Part shown: positions 1 to 7,919 of the stretch, one piece after another | Position numbering within the stretch: position 1 is the stretch's first letter | Layout of the letters: the number at the start of each line of letters is the position of its first letter | From: Flavobacteriaceae bacterium | GTDB lineage: Bacteria > Bacteroidota > Bacteroidia > Flavobacteriales > Flavobacteriaceae | Reading direction: 5' to 3' | Length of the DNA: 29,967 nt | Assembly: GCA_023145595.1 (NCBI GenBank) | Contig: JAGLDM010000383.1 | Span: forward strand, 1-29,967 | Translations under genes and position numbers: made by a program | The notes under the pieces: generated by a model | Database searches by the model: none | What the model was told of the DNA's origin: nothing | The model's input: only the letters and a program-made list of their open reading frames with translations

Positions 1-458
1 TGATTTGCTCCCATTTCTACAATTCCAATTTCAGTATTCTGTGTCATTGAGAGTAGGGTAAGCGGAACCCCAATATGATTGTTGAGATTGCCAATAGTAG
101 CAATGGTTTTATATTTTTTACTGACTACGGCATTAATCAATTCTTTGGTTGTAGTTTTTCCGTTACTACCAGTGAGTGAAATAATAGGAATGTTTAGTTG
201 CTTTCTATGAAAAGTGGCTAATTGCTGTAATGTTTCTAAAACATTAGATACCAAAATAATATTTGGAGAGCTATTATATGCTGCTTCATCTACAATGGCA
301 TAAGCCGCTCCTATTTTTAAAGCTTCTGTCGCAAAAGTATTGCCATTAAAATTTTCACCCTTCAAAGCAAAAAAGAGGCTATTGTTTCTAATTTTACGAG
401 TATCTGTATCAATATACGGATGTTGTTTGAAAATTTTGTAGAGTGATTCTATAGTCAT
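1..458 (-). CDS. murF: MurF, UDP-N-acetylmuramoyl-tripeptide--D-alanyl-D-alanine ligase (N-terminal part)
   Basis: Cytoplasmic Mur ligase that adds D-Ala-D-Ala to the UDP-MurNAc tripeptide, the last cytosolic step of the peptidoglycan precursor. I translated the minus strand from the ATG at 458: 152 codons are visible, open to the window edge, so the C-terminal two thirds are missing. Residues 17-31 (TDTRKIRNNSLFFAL) are the Mur-ligase N-terminal substrate-binding signature. Residues 96-103 (GSNGKTTT) are the ATP P-loop, followed by GNLNNHIGVPLTLL at 123-136 and GIVEMGAN at 145-152, all typical of MurF. The ATG at 458 places the first helix as in homologues. It lies downstream of gldJ on the same strand, but a hairpin terminator sits between them, ending only about 13 nt before this start codon. 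Identification is firm. Confidence 0.93.
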   Translation of the reverse strand, partial: MTIESLYKIFKQHPYIDTDTRKIRNNSLFFALKGENFNGNTFATEALKIGAAYAIVDEAAYNSSPNIILVSNVLETLQQLATFHRKQLNIPIISLTGSNGKTTTKELINAVVSKKYKTIATIGNLNNHIGVPLTLLSMTQNTEIGIVEMGAN

Positions 459-471
459 CGTATAAAAATAA

Positions 472-498
472 AAAACCCCGTTAAAATAACGAGGTTTT
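472..498 (-). terminator. Rho-independent terminator between gldJ and murF
   Basis: A 12-bp stem (472-483 with 487-498) closes on a 3-nt loop. The single C/A mismatch on the plus strand becomes a G-U wobble in the minus-strand RNA, and on that strand the stem is followed by a T-rich tract (471 downward). Both facts orient it as the terminator of gldJ on the minus strand. Confidence 0.8.
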
Positions 499-518
499 AT
501 TTGGTTTAATTTCTTGTA

Positions 519-2219
519 TTATCTAACTACGTCAGAATGAAATCTTTTTCTTCTTTTAGGAGTCATTGGCCCTAAACGATCTACGGCACATCTAAAGCCA
601 ATGTAACTAGTTGACATGTATTCTGGCAAGTATCTTCTTTGCGCAGGATCTAACCAATATTCACGATCTCTCCAAGACCCACCTTTGTAAACTCTAGCGT
701 TGTCTCCAATTAATGTGGAGCGCGTTTCAGTATCATACTTTTGGATCATTAATCCTTCTTCTCCAATTTCTCTTGGTGTAATCGGTGAATTGTACATTCT
801 CGGTTTTACATCTAATTCGTCTTCGTCTTTTTCATAAAAATGTGTAGAGGCTAGGTCACCATCTTTTGCATCAATATTATATGCTTTTTTATAATTAGAC
901 CTCATAAAAGCATCTCGCTCGTTAATCTCTTCGTTTTTAATAGTTCCAGGTAGGTCTTTAACCATTATTCTACCATTATCTAAAGTATCATATTCCATAT
1001 TACTATAATCAATAAGTATGACTTTACCATCTCTACCTATTTTTTGTTTATAAAAAATATTCCCTCTGTAGTAGTTAAAGTCATTGGCGTCGGTATCTAT
1101 TATAGGTCTGTAAACATCATTTACCCATTCGGCAACATTTCCAGACATATCATATAATCCATATGCATTAGGAGGGTATTGTTTAATAGCCATTGTAATA
1201 TCAGCACCATCACTACTCCATCCTGCCATACCACTATAATCTCCTTTTCTTTGTTTAAAGTTAGCTAATTGATCACCAGCTGCACCAATCCCTTTATTTG
1301 TTGTACTACGCGTGTACTTTCCGTTCCATGCGTATTTTTTACGTCCTCTAATATTGTTGTATTCTCGGTTTTCAATGTCAGCTCTTGCTGCAAACTCCCA
1401 TTCAGCCTCTGTAGGAAGTCTAAATCCAGGTATGGTTAAACCGTCTTCCATCTCTACATGGCGACCCGTAAAACTATTTTTGTTTTTGTGTTTATTCTTT
1501 TTGTAATCAGGTAAACCCTTGTTATAAATAGTTGAATCTCCGTCAAACAATAAGTAAGGATTTTGAAAATAAGTTTCTGTATTGAAATGATTTTTACCCT
1601 CTACACCTATAGAATCGTTTTCATAAAGGTTATAAAGAACATCGTTTTCGACTAATATACGCTCATTGGTGATTTCTGTTCTCCATTTGCAGTAATCTGT
1701 AGCTTGTCTCCAACTAACCCCGACAACAGGGTAATCTTTAAAAGAAGGGTGTCTTAAATACGTTTTTGTTAGGATTTCATTATTTCCTAAGGCATCTCTC
1801 CAAACTAAGGTGTCTGGAACTGATCCCGAATAAATATGTTTATAGTCCTCATTAGCAGGTGGGAATACTTTTTCTAACCAGTTTAAATAAAAGACATATT
1901 CTTTGTTTGTAACTTCATTTTCATCCATATAAAAAGAACGAACTTGTTGTCTGATAGGGCTAGTATTCCAATCAAAAAGAATATCTTCTTGTACAGCGCC
2001 CATAGTAAAGGAACCTCCTTCTATCAAAACCGTTCCTGGGGGAGTCATCTGTCCACTGTAATATTTTTCTGGAGCAAAACCCGCAGCAGATTTGTCTTTT
2101 GAGGTCCATCCTGTAAGAGAAGTTGTGCTTCTAAGAGTCCCTCTGTCGTGACAACTTACAGCAGCAAGTAAAATAGCGGCAATCAAAATGTATTTTGATG
2201 TAGCGATTATGTTTTTCAT
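519..2219 (-). CDS. gldJ: GldJ, gliding motility / type IX secretion lipoprotein
   Basis: Lipoprotein required for gliding in Flavobacterium and for stability of the GldK-N type IX secretion (T9SS) motor components. Residues 1-23 form a lipoprotein signal peptide ending in the lipobox LAAVSC, with Cys23 as the lipidated residue. The rest is a SUMF1/formylglycine-generating-enzyme-like fold: NEVTNKEYVFYLNWL, PVVGVSWRQATDYCKWR, GFRLPTEAEWEFAAR, YDMSGNVAEWVNDVY and, near the C-terminus, KGGSWRDREYW and YIGFRCAVDR. At 566 residues it has the length expected for GldJ, close to the F. johnsoniae protein. The basic tail (residues about 549-566, PMTPKRRKRFHSDVVR) is intact; in F. johnsoniae the last residues are needed for gliding. 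It is divergent from porU, the classic gldJ-porU-porV arrangement. GldK is the main alternative, as it has the same fold, but the neighbourhood and sequence favour GldJ. Confidence 0.94.
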   Translation of the reverse strand: MKNIIATSKYILIAAILLAAVSCHDRGTLRSTTSLTGWTSKDKSAAGFAPEKYYSGQMTPPGTVLIEGGSFTMGAVQEDILFDWNTSPIRQQVRSFYMDENEVTNKEYVFYLNWLEKVFPPANEDYKHIYSGSVPDTLVWRDALGNNEILTKTYLRHPSFKDYPVVGVSWRQATDYCKWRTEITNERILVENDVLYNLYENDSIGVEGKNHFNTETYFQNPYLLFDGDSTIYNKGLPDYKKNKHKNKNSFTGRHVEMEDGLTIPGFRLPTEAEWEFAARADIENREYNNIRGRKKYAWNGKYTRSTTNKGIGAAGDQLANFKQRKGDYSGMAGWSSDGADITMAIKQYPPNAYGLYDMSGNVAEWVNDVYRPIIDTDANDFNYYRGNIFYKQKIGRDGKVILIDYSNMEYDTLDNGRIMVKDLPGTIKNEEINERDAFMRSNYKKAYNIDAKDGDLASTHFYEKDEDELDVKPRMYNSPITPREIGEEGLMIQKYDTETRSTLIGDNARVYKGGSWRDREYWLDPAQRRYLPEYMSTSYIGFRCAVDRLGPMTPKRRKRFHSDVVR

Positions 2220-2333
2220 ATTTAGTTCAACTTTAAGGTTTCTTTGAAGCGCAATTTACATTAAATAAAAACTTCCACAAGAAATTTAATTACAAATATT
2301 ATAGTTAATGTTAATTTGTCTGTTTGTAACGAT

Positions 2334-2363
2334 TGTTTTATTTATTTATTATGCGTACTCTTG
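2334..2363 (+). promoter_or_regulatory. Candidate porU promoter (Bacteroidota type)
   Basis: TTG at 2334-2336, a 19-nt spacer, and TACTCTTG at 2356-2363, one mismatch from the TAnnTTTG box of Bacteroidota housekeeping promoters. This predicts a transcript start near 2370 and a leader of about 40 nt for porU. No equally good match was found for gldJ on the minus strand of the same spacer. Confidence 0.4.
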
Positions 2364-2408
2364 CATATAATGGGAATTATTTAATCAAACTTTCGTTTTA
2401 GTAATGAT

Positions 2409-5400
2409 ATGAAAAAACAGCGTATTTTATTTTTATTATTTATTTTTATTGCGGCAGGTGTTGTTGCTCAAAGTTCAGTAAATAAAAGGGTTGAACTTAA
2501 ATGGGCGCAGGAGAGCACTGTTGTGACGAGTAAAAATACAAGTGTAAATGTTCCGTTTATTCAAGGGCAAGGTTTAGATTCTAACCAATTACCACTCTTT
2601 TTTAAGTCATGGGATATACAAAAGGGGCAAGGTGTTAAAAATTATTCAATTTCAAATATTCAGTACAAAATAATTTCTTCTGCGGATTTCGCTGATTTAT
2701 CTATTAATTTAATTCCGAAGAAAATTTCAAGTAGCTTAAGAGTCAGTAATGCACGAAATAAGAGTTTTCTTATTTTAGAAATATCTCCACTTGTAAATGA
2801 AAATGGAGTAGTGAGAAAAGTAATTTCCTTTGAAATTAGTTATTCGTTAAAAAGAAAAGGGAGTTCTGCAAAAAATAGATCTTCAAAACAAATTTCAAAT
2901 TCTGTTTTGTCTACGGGGTCTTGGTATAAGTTTTCTGTAGATACTACGGGTGTTTATAAACTAACACGTTCGTTTTTGAAGTCTTTAGGAATGAATACAA
3001 ATGGTATAAATCCAAAAAATATTAAAATATATGGAAATGGCGGACAAATGTTGCCGTTTAAAAATAGTGATTTTAGATATGATGGATTACAAGAAAATGC
3101 AATAACCGTTGTAGGTGAAGGGGATGGAAGTTTCGACTCAGATGACTATATACTTTTTTATGCTGTAGGTCCAAGTGCTTGGAAAAATGAAATATCAAAT
3201 GATGTTGTTAGTCATCAGATGAATATTTTTTCAGATAAATCTTATTATTTCATTACTGTAGATGGAAGCGTTGGAAAAAGGATTGTAAATGAAACTCCGA
3301 TTACAGGGACTCCAATTTTACAATTAGATAACTACAACGACTATACTTTTTATGAAAAGGATGAAATAAATCTTTTTACAATTGGTCAACAGTGGTTTGG
3401 AGAGAGTTTTAATTTTAAAACTTCTCATACATTTCATATTCCTTTTAACGATATTGATAGTAATTTTCCAGTAACAGTTAAAGTTAGAGGCGTTGCAGAA
3501 TCTTCACGAACTTCGACTATGGCTGTTAAAGTGAATGGGGCATCTGCTTTTAATATTAATTATCCAGCCGTTGGGTTAGGGTCTATAACTCATGCCTATG
3601 CAGGAGAAGGTGTAAATGCTTTGTCAATTTCAGGAAATGGAGTAACGGTTAGGGTAGATTATTACAATAATGGAAACCCTTCGGCTAAGGCATATCTAGA
3701 TTATATAGAAGTGATTGGGACAAAGAGATTAATTGCTGATGGTAATCAGTTCGGATTTAGAAATTTTGAAGCAATCAATACAAATAATATTGTTGCTTAT
3801 CAAATAGAGAACTCGAATAATATTTCTAAAGTTTGGGATGTTTCCGATTTTTTAAATCCTAAGAGAATTGAGAATACTAGCTCTGGGTCAAGTTTTGACT
3901 TTAATGCTAATGGCGGAGAATTAAAAAAATACCAGGTATTGGTTGATACCGATTATTATACACCGAACGTCTTAAATAATTCGACACTAGCAAATCAGAA
4001 TTTACATAGCCTTAACGATATTGATTATGTTATTGTAACACGAGATTTTTTAATGAATTCAGCCGAAAAATTGGCGGATTATCATCGGCAAAAGGGACTA
4101 ACCGTAGAGGTTGTGAATTTAGGGAAAATTTATAATGAATTTTCATCGGGAAGTCCAGATTTAACAGCGATAAGAGATTTTGTAAAACATTTATATGATG
4201 GTGCCTCATCAGATGAAAAAAGAATAAAATACGTGTGTTTGTTTGGCGACTCCTCTTATGATTATAAAGATAGAATTCAAGGAAATAATAATATTGTTCC
4301 AGTATTTGAAGCATACGAGAGTTTTAATTTGGCAAAATCGTATGTTACAGATGATTATTACGGAATGATGGATGATGATGAAGGGTTATTATCTTCTTCT
4401 GATAAACAGGATGTGGTTACGGGTAGAATTATAGTTGATAATGCACAGCAAGCAGATGCTGTTGTAAAAAAAATATTGAATTATTATAGTACCAACTCGC
4501 TTGGGGATTGGAGAAATAAAATAACCCTAGTTGCTGATGATATAGATAAAGCAGGAGAGGAAGCTCTACAGGAGAGTATGGAATTAATAGACGATGGGAT
4601 TAAGGCGAATCAACCTGTTTTAAATGTAAAAAAAATATATGCAGACGCCTATGTTCAGGAAATATCATCGGGAGGAGAGCGGTACCCAGACGTGAATGAA
4701 GCAATAGACAACGAGGTTGAGCAGGGTAGCTTATTGATCGATTATTTTGGACATGGAGGGGAAGATGGCTGGGCGTCTGAAAGGATCTTGGAGGTTCCTC
4801 AAATACAGAGGTATAATAATATAGATAATTTACCCCTTTTTATTACTATTACCTGTGAGTTTACAAAGTTTGATAACCCCAATAGATTAACCGCTGGAGA
4901 ATATGTATTCTGGAATTCCAATGGCGGAGCCGCTTCTTTAATTACCACTACCAGAGAAATTTATTTGAACGTAGGTCGTGCTATTAATGATGAATTAATT
5001 AAATATTTGTTAGCTTATAACGGTGAATATTATTCAATTGCAGAGTCATTAATGCGTACGAAGAATATGTTTTCAAGCAATCAACGGTTATTTGTTTATG
5101 CTATTGGAGACCCTGCTATGAAACTTGCAATACCGAAGCCGAATATTAAACTCACCCATATGAACGGAGTTGATATGTCTCAACCGTTAGATACAATTAA
5201 AGCGTTATCTCATATCGCTTTTGATGGAATAGTGACTGATGCCTCTGGTGTTTTAATTCCAGATTTTAACGGCGAAGTTTCTGCTACAGTTTATGATAAG
5301 GAAATAAATAAAAGAACATTGGTTAATGATAATATTGGGACTGTTATGGAATTTGATGCTTTAGAGAGTAAAGTTTTTAGAGGAAGAGCAACCGTAAAAA

Positions 5401-6221
5401 ACGGAAAATTTTCATTTGATTTTATCGCTCCTAAAGATTTAAGAATTGCCTACGGGTTTAGTAAACTAAGTTTTTATGCCGATGATGAAATTACTAAAAA
5501 AGCAGGTTATAATTTTGATGTTGTAATAGGGGGTATTAATGAAAACGCACCAGGAGATACCGAAGGTCCGCAAATTCAGTTGTATATGAATGATGAGAAT
5601 TTTGTGGATGGAGGAAACACAAATGAATCGCCTTTTTTAGTAGCTGTTTTAACAGATGCGAGTGGGATAAACACTTCTATTACGGCTGTAGATCATGATA
5701 TTGTTGCGATATTAGATGGAGATCAAGCAAACCAGTACATCTTAAACGACTTTTATCAAACAGAATTGGACGACTATACGGCGGGTAAAGTGAAGTTTCC
5801 GTTTCGAGATCTAGAACCGGGACTGCATACTTTAGAATTATGCGCATGGGACACTTACAATAATTCATCTTGTGCCACGTTATCATTTATCGTAGTCAAT
5901 GATTCTGATTTGATTTTAGATAATGTATTGAATTATCCAAATCCGTTTGTAAACTATACCGAATTTTGGTTCAATCACAACAAGCCGAATGAACCCTTAG
6001 AAGTGCAAATTCAGATTTTTACAGTTTCTGGTAAATTGGTAAAAACAATTAATCAAACAGTAAACTCTGATGGCAACCTATCAAGAACAATCAATTGGAA
6101 TGGGCTTGATGATTTTGGGGATAAGATAGGGAAAGGAGTTTATGTATATAAATTAAAAGTAAAGAGTTTGTTGTCTAATGTGACAGCAGAAAAGTATGAA
6201 AAATTAGTAATACTACAATAA
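2409..6221 (+). CDS. porU: PorU, type IX secretion signal peptidase (gingipain-type, C25)
   Basis: Cell-surface peptidase of the T9SS that removes the C-terminal secretion signal of cargo proteins and attaches them to the surface. The 1270-residue product starts with a signal peptide (MKKQRILFLLFIFIAAGVVAQ). The C25 peptidase core spans roughly residues 540-910. The catalytic dyad is visible: His782 in DYFGHGGEDGW and Cys816 in ITITCEFTKFDNP, 34 residues apart, close to the spacing in gingipains. The last 90 residues (from NVLNYPNPF, through WNGLDDFGDKIGKGVYVYKL, to EKLVILQ) form a T9SS C-terminal-domain/FlgD-like Ig fold; in P. gingivalis PorU keeps this domain uncleaved. It is 37 nt upstream of porV, so co-transcription is likely. 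A two-codon ORF (ATG ATA TGA at 2404-2412) overlaps the start codon. Confidence 0.95.
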   Translation: MKKQRILFLLFIFIAAGVVAQSSVNKRVELKWAQESTVVTSKNTSVNVPFIQGQGLDSNQLPLFFKSWDIQKGQGVKNYSISNIQYKIISSADFADLSINLIPKKISSSLRVSNARNKSFLILEISPLVNENGVVRKVISFEISYSLKRKGSSAKNRSSKQISNSVLSTGSWYKFSVDTTGVYKLTRSFLKSLGMNTNGINPKNIKIYGNGGQMLPFKNSDFRYDGLQENAITVVGEGDGSFDSDDYILFYAVGPSAWKNEISNDVVSHQMNIFSDKSYYFITVDGSVGKRIVNETPITGTPILQLDNYNDYTFYEKDEINLFTIGQQWFGESFNFKTSHTFHIPFNDIDSNFPVTVKVRGVAESSRTSTMAVKVNGASAFNINYPAVGLGSITHAYAGEGVNALSISGNGVTVRVDYYNNGNPSAKAYLDYIEVIGTKRLIADGNQFGFRNFEAINTNNIVAYQIENSNNISKVWDVSDFLNPKRIENTSSGSSFDFNANGGELKKYQVLVDTDYYTPNVLNNSTLANQNLHSLNDIDYVIVTRDFLMNSAEKLADYHRQKGLTVEVVNLGKIYNEFSSGSPDLTAIRDFVKHLYDGASSDEKRIKYVCLFGDSSYDYKDRIQGNNNIVPVFEAYESFNLAKSYVTDDYYGMMDDDEGLLSSSDKQDVVTGRIIVDNAQQADAVVKKILNYYSTNSLGDWRNKITLVADDIDKAGEEALQESMELIDDGIKANQPVLNVKKIYADAYVQEISSGGERYPDVNEAIDNEVEQGSLLIDYFGHGGEDGWASERILEVPQIQRYNNIDNLPLFITITCEFTKFDNPNRLTAGEYVFWNSNGGAASLITTTREIYLNVGRAINDELIKYLLAYNGEYYSIAESLMRTKNMFSSNQRLFVYAIGDPAMKLAIPKPNIKLTHMNGVDMSQPLDTIKALSHIAFDGIVTDASGVLIPDFNGEVSATVYDKEINKRTLVNDNIGTVMEFDALESKVFRGRATVKNGKFSFDFIAPKDLRIAYGFSKLSFYADDEITKKAGYNFDVVIGGINENAPGDTEGPQIQLYMNDENFVDGGNTNESPFLVAVLTDASGINTSITAVDHDIVAILDGDQANQYILNDFYQTELDDYTAGKVKFPFRDLEPGLHTLELCAWDTYNNSSCATLSFIVVNDSDLILDNVLNYPNPFVNYTEFWFNHNKPNEPLEVQIQIFTVSGKLVKTINQTVNSDGNLSRTINWNGLDDFGDKIGKGVYVYKLKVKSLLSNVTAEKYEKLVILQ

Positions 6222-6258
6222 AAATTAAGATATTTGTCCAACAATATTTATATAAAAA

Positions 6259-7401
6259 ATGAAAAAAATACTATTTCTCGCTATTTCAGGATTATTTTTA
6301 ATCCCAAACGTGAAAGCACAAGATGAACCAAATCCTATAACAACAGCAGCACCATTTTTGCTTATTACTCCAGATGCACGTGCTGGTGGAATGGGAGATA
6401 TTGGAGTCGCTTCGAGTCCAGATTCAAATTCTCAACATCATAATCCGGCTAAATATGCTTTCTTAAATTCCCAGTTTGAATTAGGAATTAATTATACACC
6501 CTGGATGAGAGCATTGGTAAACGATGTGTTTTTGGGAGGAGTTTCTTTGGGGAATAGATTAAACGACAGAAGTGCTTGGGCGGCAAGTATGAAGTATTTC
6601 ACCTATGGAGAGATTAATTTAACAGACCCAGAAGGAAATCCTATTGGAGTAGAAAAACCAAATGAATTTTCTTTAGACGGAACATATGCTTTAAAGTTAA
6701 GTGAGTATTACGGAATGGGAGTTACCATGCGATACATTCGATCTGATTTTGCATTAAAAACGGCAGATGACTTATTGAAAACTGTGAATACCTTTGCCGT
6801 GGATGTTTCAGGTTATTATCAGTCTGACGAAAAAAATTATGGAGATTTTAATGGTCGATGGAGAGCTGGATTTAATATTTCAAACATAGGTCCAAAAGTA
6901 AGTTATACTGATGGAGGAAAAGAAAACTTTATTCCTACTAACTTAAAATTAGGTGGTGGATTCGATTTTATTTTTGATGATTATAATAAAGTAACAGCAT
7001 TGGTTGAAGTAACTAAATTACTGGTTCCAACTCCCCCTATTAGAGATGGCGAGGGTAACGTGATTGCAGGGAAAGACGACAATGTTGGTTTTTTTGGTGG
7101 AATGTTTCAATCATTCGGTGATGCACCTGACGGATTTAGCGAAGAGATGGCAGAGGTTACTTGGGCATTAGGAGCAGAATATTTGTACAATAATGCATTT
7201 TCATTAAGAACAGGGTACTTTCATGAGAGTGATTTAAAGGGTGCACGTCAGTTTTTCACAGTTGGAACTGGATTTAAATTTAAAAGTTCAAAAATAGATA
7301 TCTCTTATTTGTTCAACGCATCCGATTTGAATAACCCATTAGAAAATACATTGAGATTTTCCTTAGCATTTGACTTTGGAAATCTTTATGAAGATTATTA
7401 G
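6259..7401 (+). CDS. porV: PorV (LptO), type IX secretion outer-membrane protein
   Basis: FadL-like outer-membrane beta-barrel that shuttles T9SS cargo from the translocon to the PorU attachment complex. The 380-residue product has a cleavable signal peptide (MKKILFLAISGLFLIPNVKAQ), followed by the diagnostic N-terminal stretch TTAAPFLLITPDARAGGMGD and the segment SSPDSNSQHHNPAKYAF, both hallmarks of PorV. The remainder alternates amphipathic strands with turns. The C-terminus carries a barrel strand, NTLRFSLAFDFGNLYEDY. It follows porU by 37 nt and is the last gene before a strong terminator, so it belongs to a porU-porV transcript. Confidence 0.94.
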   Translation: MKKILFLAISGLFLIPNVKAQDEPNPITTAAPFLLITPDARAGGMGDIGVASSPDSNSQHHNPAKYAFLNSQFELGINYTPWMRALVNDVFLGGVSLGNRLNDRSAWAASMKYFTYGEINLTDPEGNPIGVEKPNEFSLDGTYALKLSEYYGMGVTMRYIRSDFALKTADDLLKTVNTFAVDVSGYYQSDEKNYGDFNGRWRAGFNISNIGPKVSYTDGGKENFIPTNLKLGGGFDFIFDDYNKVTALVEVTKLLVPTPPIRDGEGNVIAGKDDNVGFFGGMFQSFGDAPDGFSEEMAEVTWALGAEYLYNNAFSLRTGYFHESDLKGARQFFTVGTGFKFKSSKIDISYLFNASDLNNPLENTLRFSLAFDFGNLYEDY

Positions 7402-7421
7402 AGGAATGTTTTTATAAAATT

Positions 7422-7467
7422 AAAGTTCGGGAATATTGATATTTATCAATATTCCCGAACTTTTTTT
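7422..7467 (+). terminator. Strong rho-independent terminator of porU-porV
   Basis: A perfect 19-bp inverted repeat (7422-7440 with 7445-7463) with a 4-nt loop overlaps into a run of T (7461-7467) on the plus strand. The A-run on the other side is short, so it is oriented for the plus strand, 20 nt after the porV stop. Confidence 0.92.
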
Positions 7468-7867
7468 ATTTAGAGCCTAAGAGTCGTAGTAAAGTTTACG
7501 GAAAAAGGTTCTCAAATGAATGTAAACCTAATGGGCGCTGGGGTATGCTGTTTTATTATGCTCCCAATATGGTTTTTAAGCCTTGTGCAAATAATGACAC
7601 CAAATTAATTGAGACTGTTGTAATTGTTAACCAAGTAAAAACAAACACCATTCGGTCTAATATATAATTTTTAGTTTTCATCATATTTCGTTTTAAATTT
7701 GTTTGACTTATAGGTTAAAAGTACAAGAAGTCTTTAAATTGAAGATGTATTGTTTAGTCAAGCGACTTAATTTAAAAATGAAGTAACCCAAAAGGGAATT
7801 CAATTGTTTTGGAATTGGGTAGTACATCCACAAAAACAGAAAGTTAAGTTAATTAAAAAGCAATAAA
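7468..7867. other. Intergenic stretch without a large gene
   Basis: About 400 bases between the porV terminator and the fad-operon terminator. I find no tRNA, rRNA, tmRNA or large ORF. Visible items are the candidate small membrane ORF at 7556-7684 (minus) and two weak imperfect inverted repeats, GTTTAC/GTAAAC (7494-7499 with 7522-7527) and ACCCAA/TTGGGT (7786-7791 with 7815-7820). A small RNA cannot be excluded from sequence alone. Confidence 0.6.
7556..7684 (-). CDS. Candidate small membrane protein, 42 residues
   Basis: Unrecognised. Read on the minus strand from ATG at 7684 (a second ATG follows at once at 7681) to TAA at 7558-7556. The N-terminus is polar and basic (MMKTKNYILDRM), then a hydrophobic segment (VFVFTWLTITTVSINLVSLFA) long enough for one membrane span, then a short tail (QGLKTILGA). 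Codons are AT-ending like the neighbouring genes. No Shine-Dalgarno sequence or clear promoter box was found upstream. Its 3' end overlaps a 30-codon plus-strand ORF that I regard as a shadow. It may be a small membrane peptide or a chance ORF; conservation would decide. Confidence 0.35.
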   Translation of the reverse strand: MMKTKNYILDRMVFVFTWLTITTVSINLVSLFAQGLKTILGA

Positions 7868-7897
7868 AAATCTCATCTAAATTAATAGATGAGATTT
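7868..7897 (-). terminator. Terminator of the marR-fadNAE operon
   Basis: A perfect 12-bp stem (7868-7879 with 7886-7897) with a 6-nt loop. On the minus strand it is followed directly by a T-run (complement of 7870-7864), and it lies about 22 nt after the fadE stop. Confidence 0.88.
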
Positions 7898-7919
7898 AAA
7901 TAAAATACGAACCAAAAAT

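Noticed and set aside
7516..7608. A 30-codon hydrophobic ORF on the plus strand (starts MNVNLMGAGV)
   Set aside because: It overlaps the better minus-strand candidate at 7556-7684, has Cys/Met-rich composition unlike the neighbours, and lies just after a strong terminator with no promoter box.
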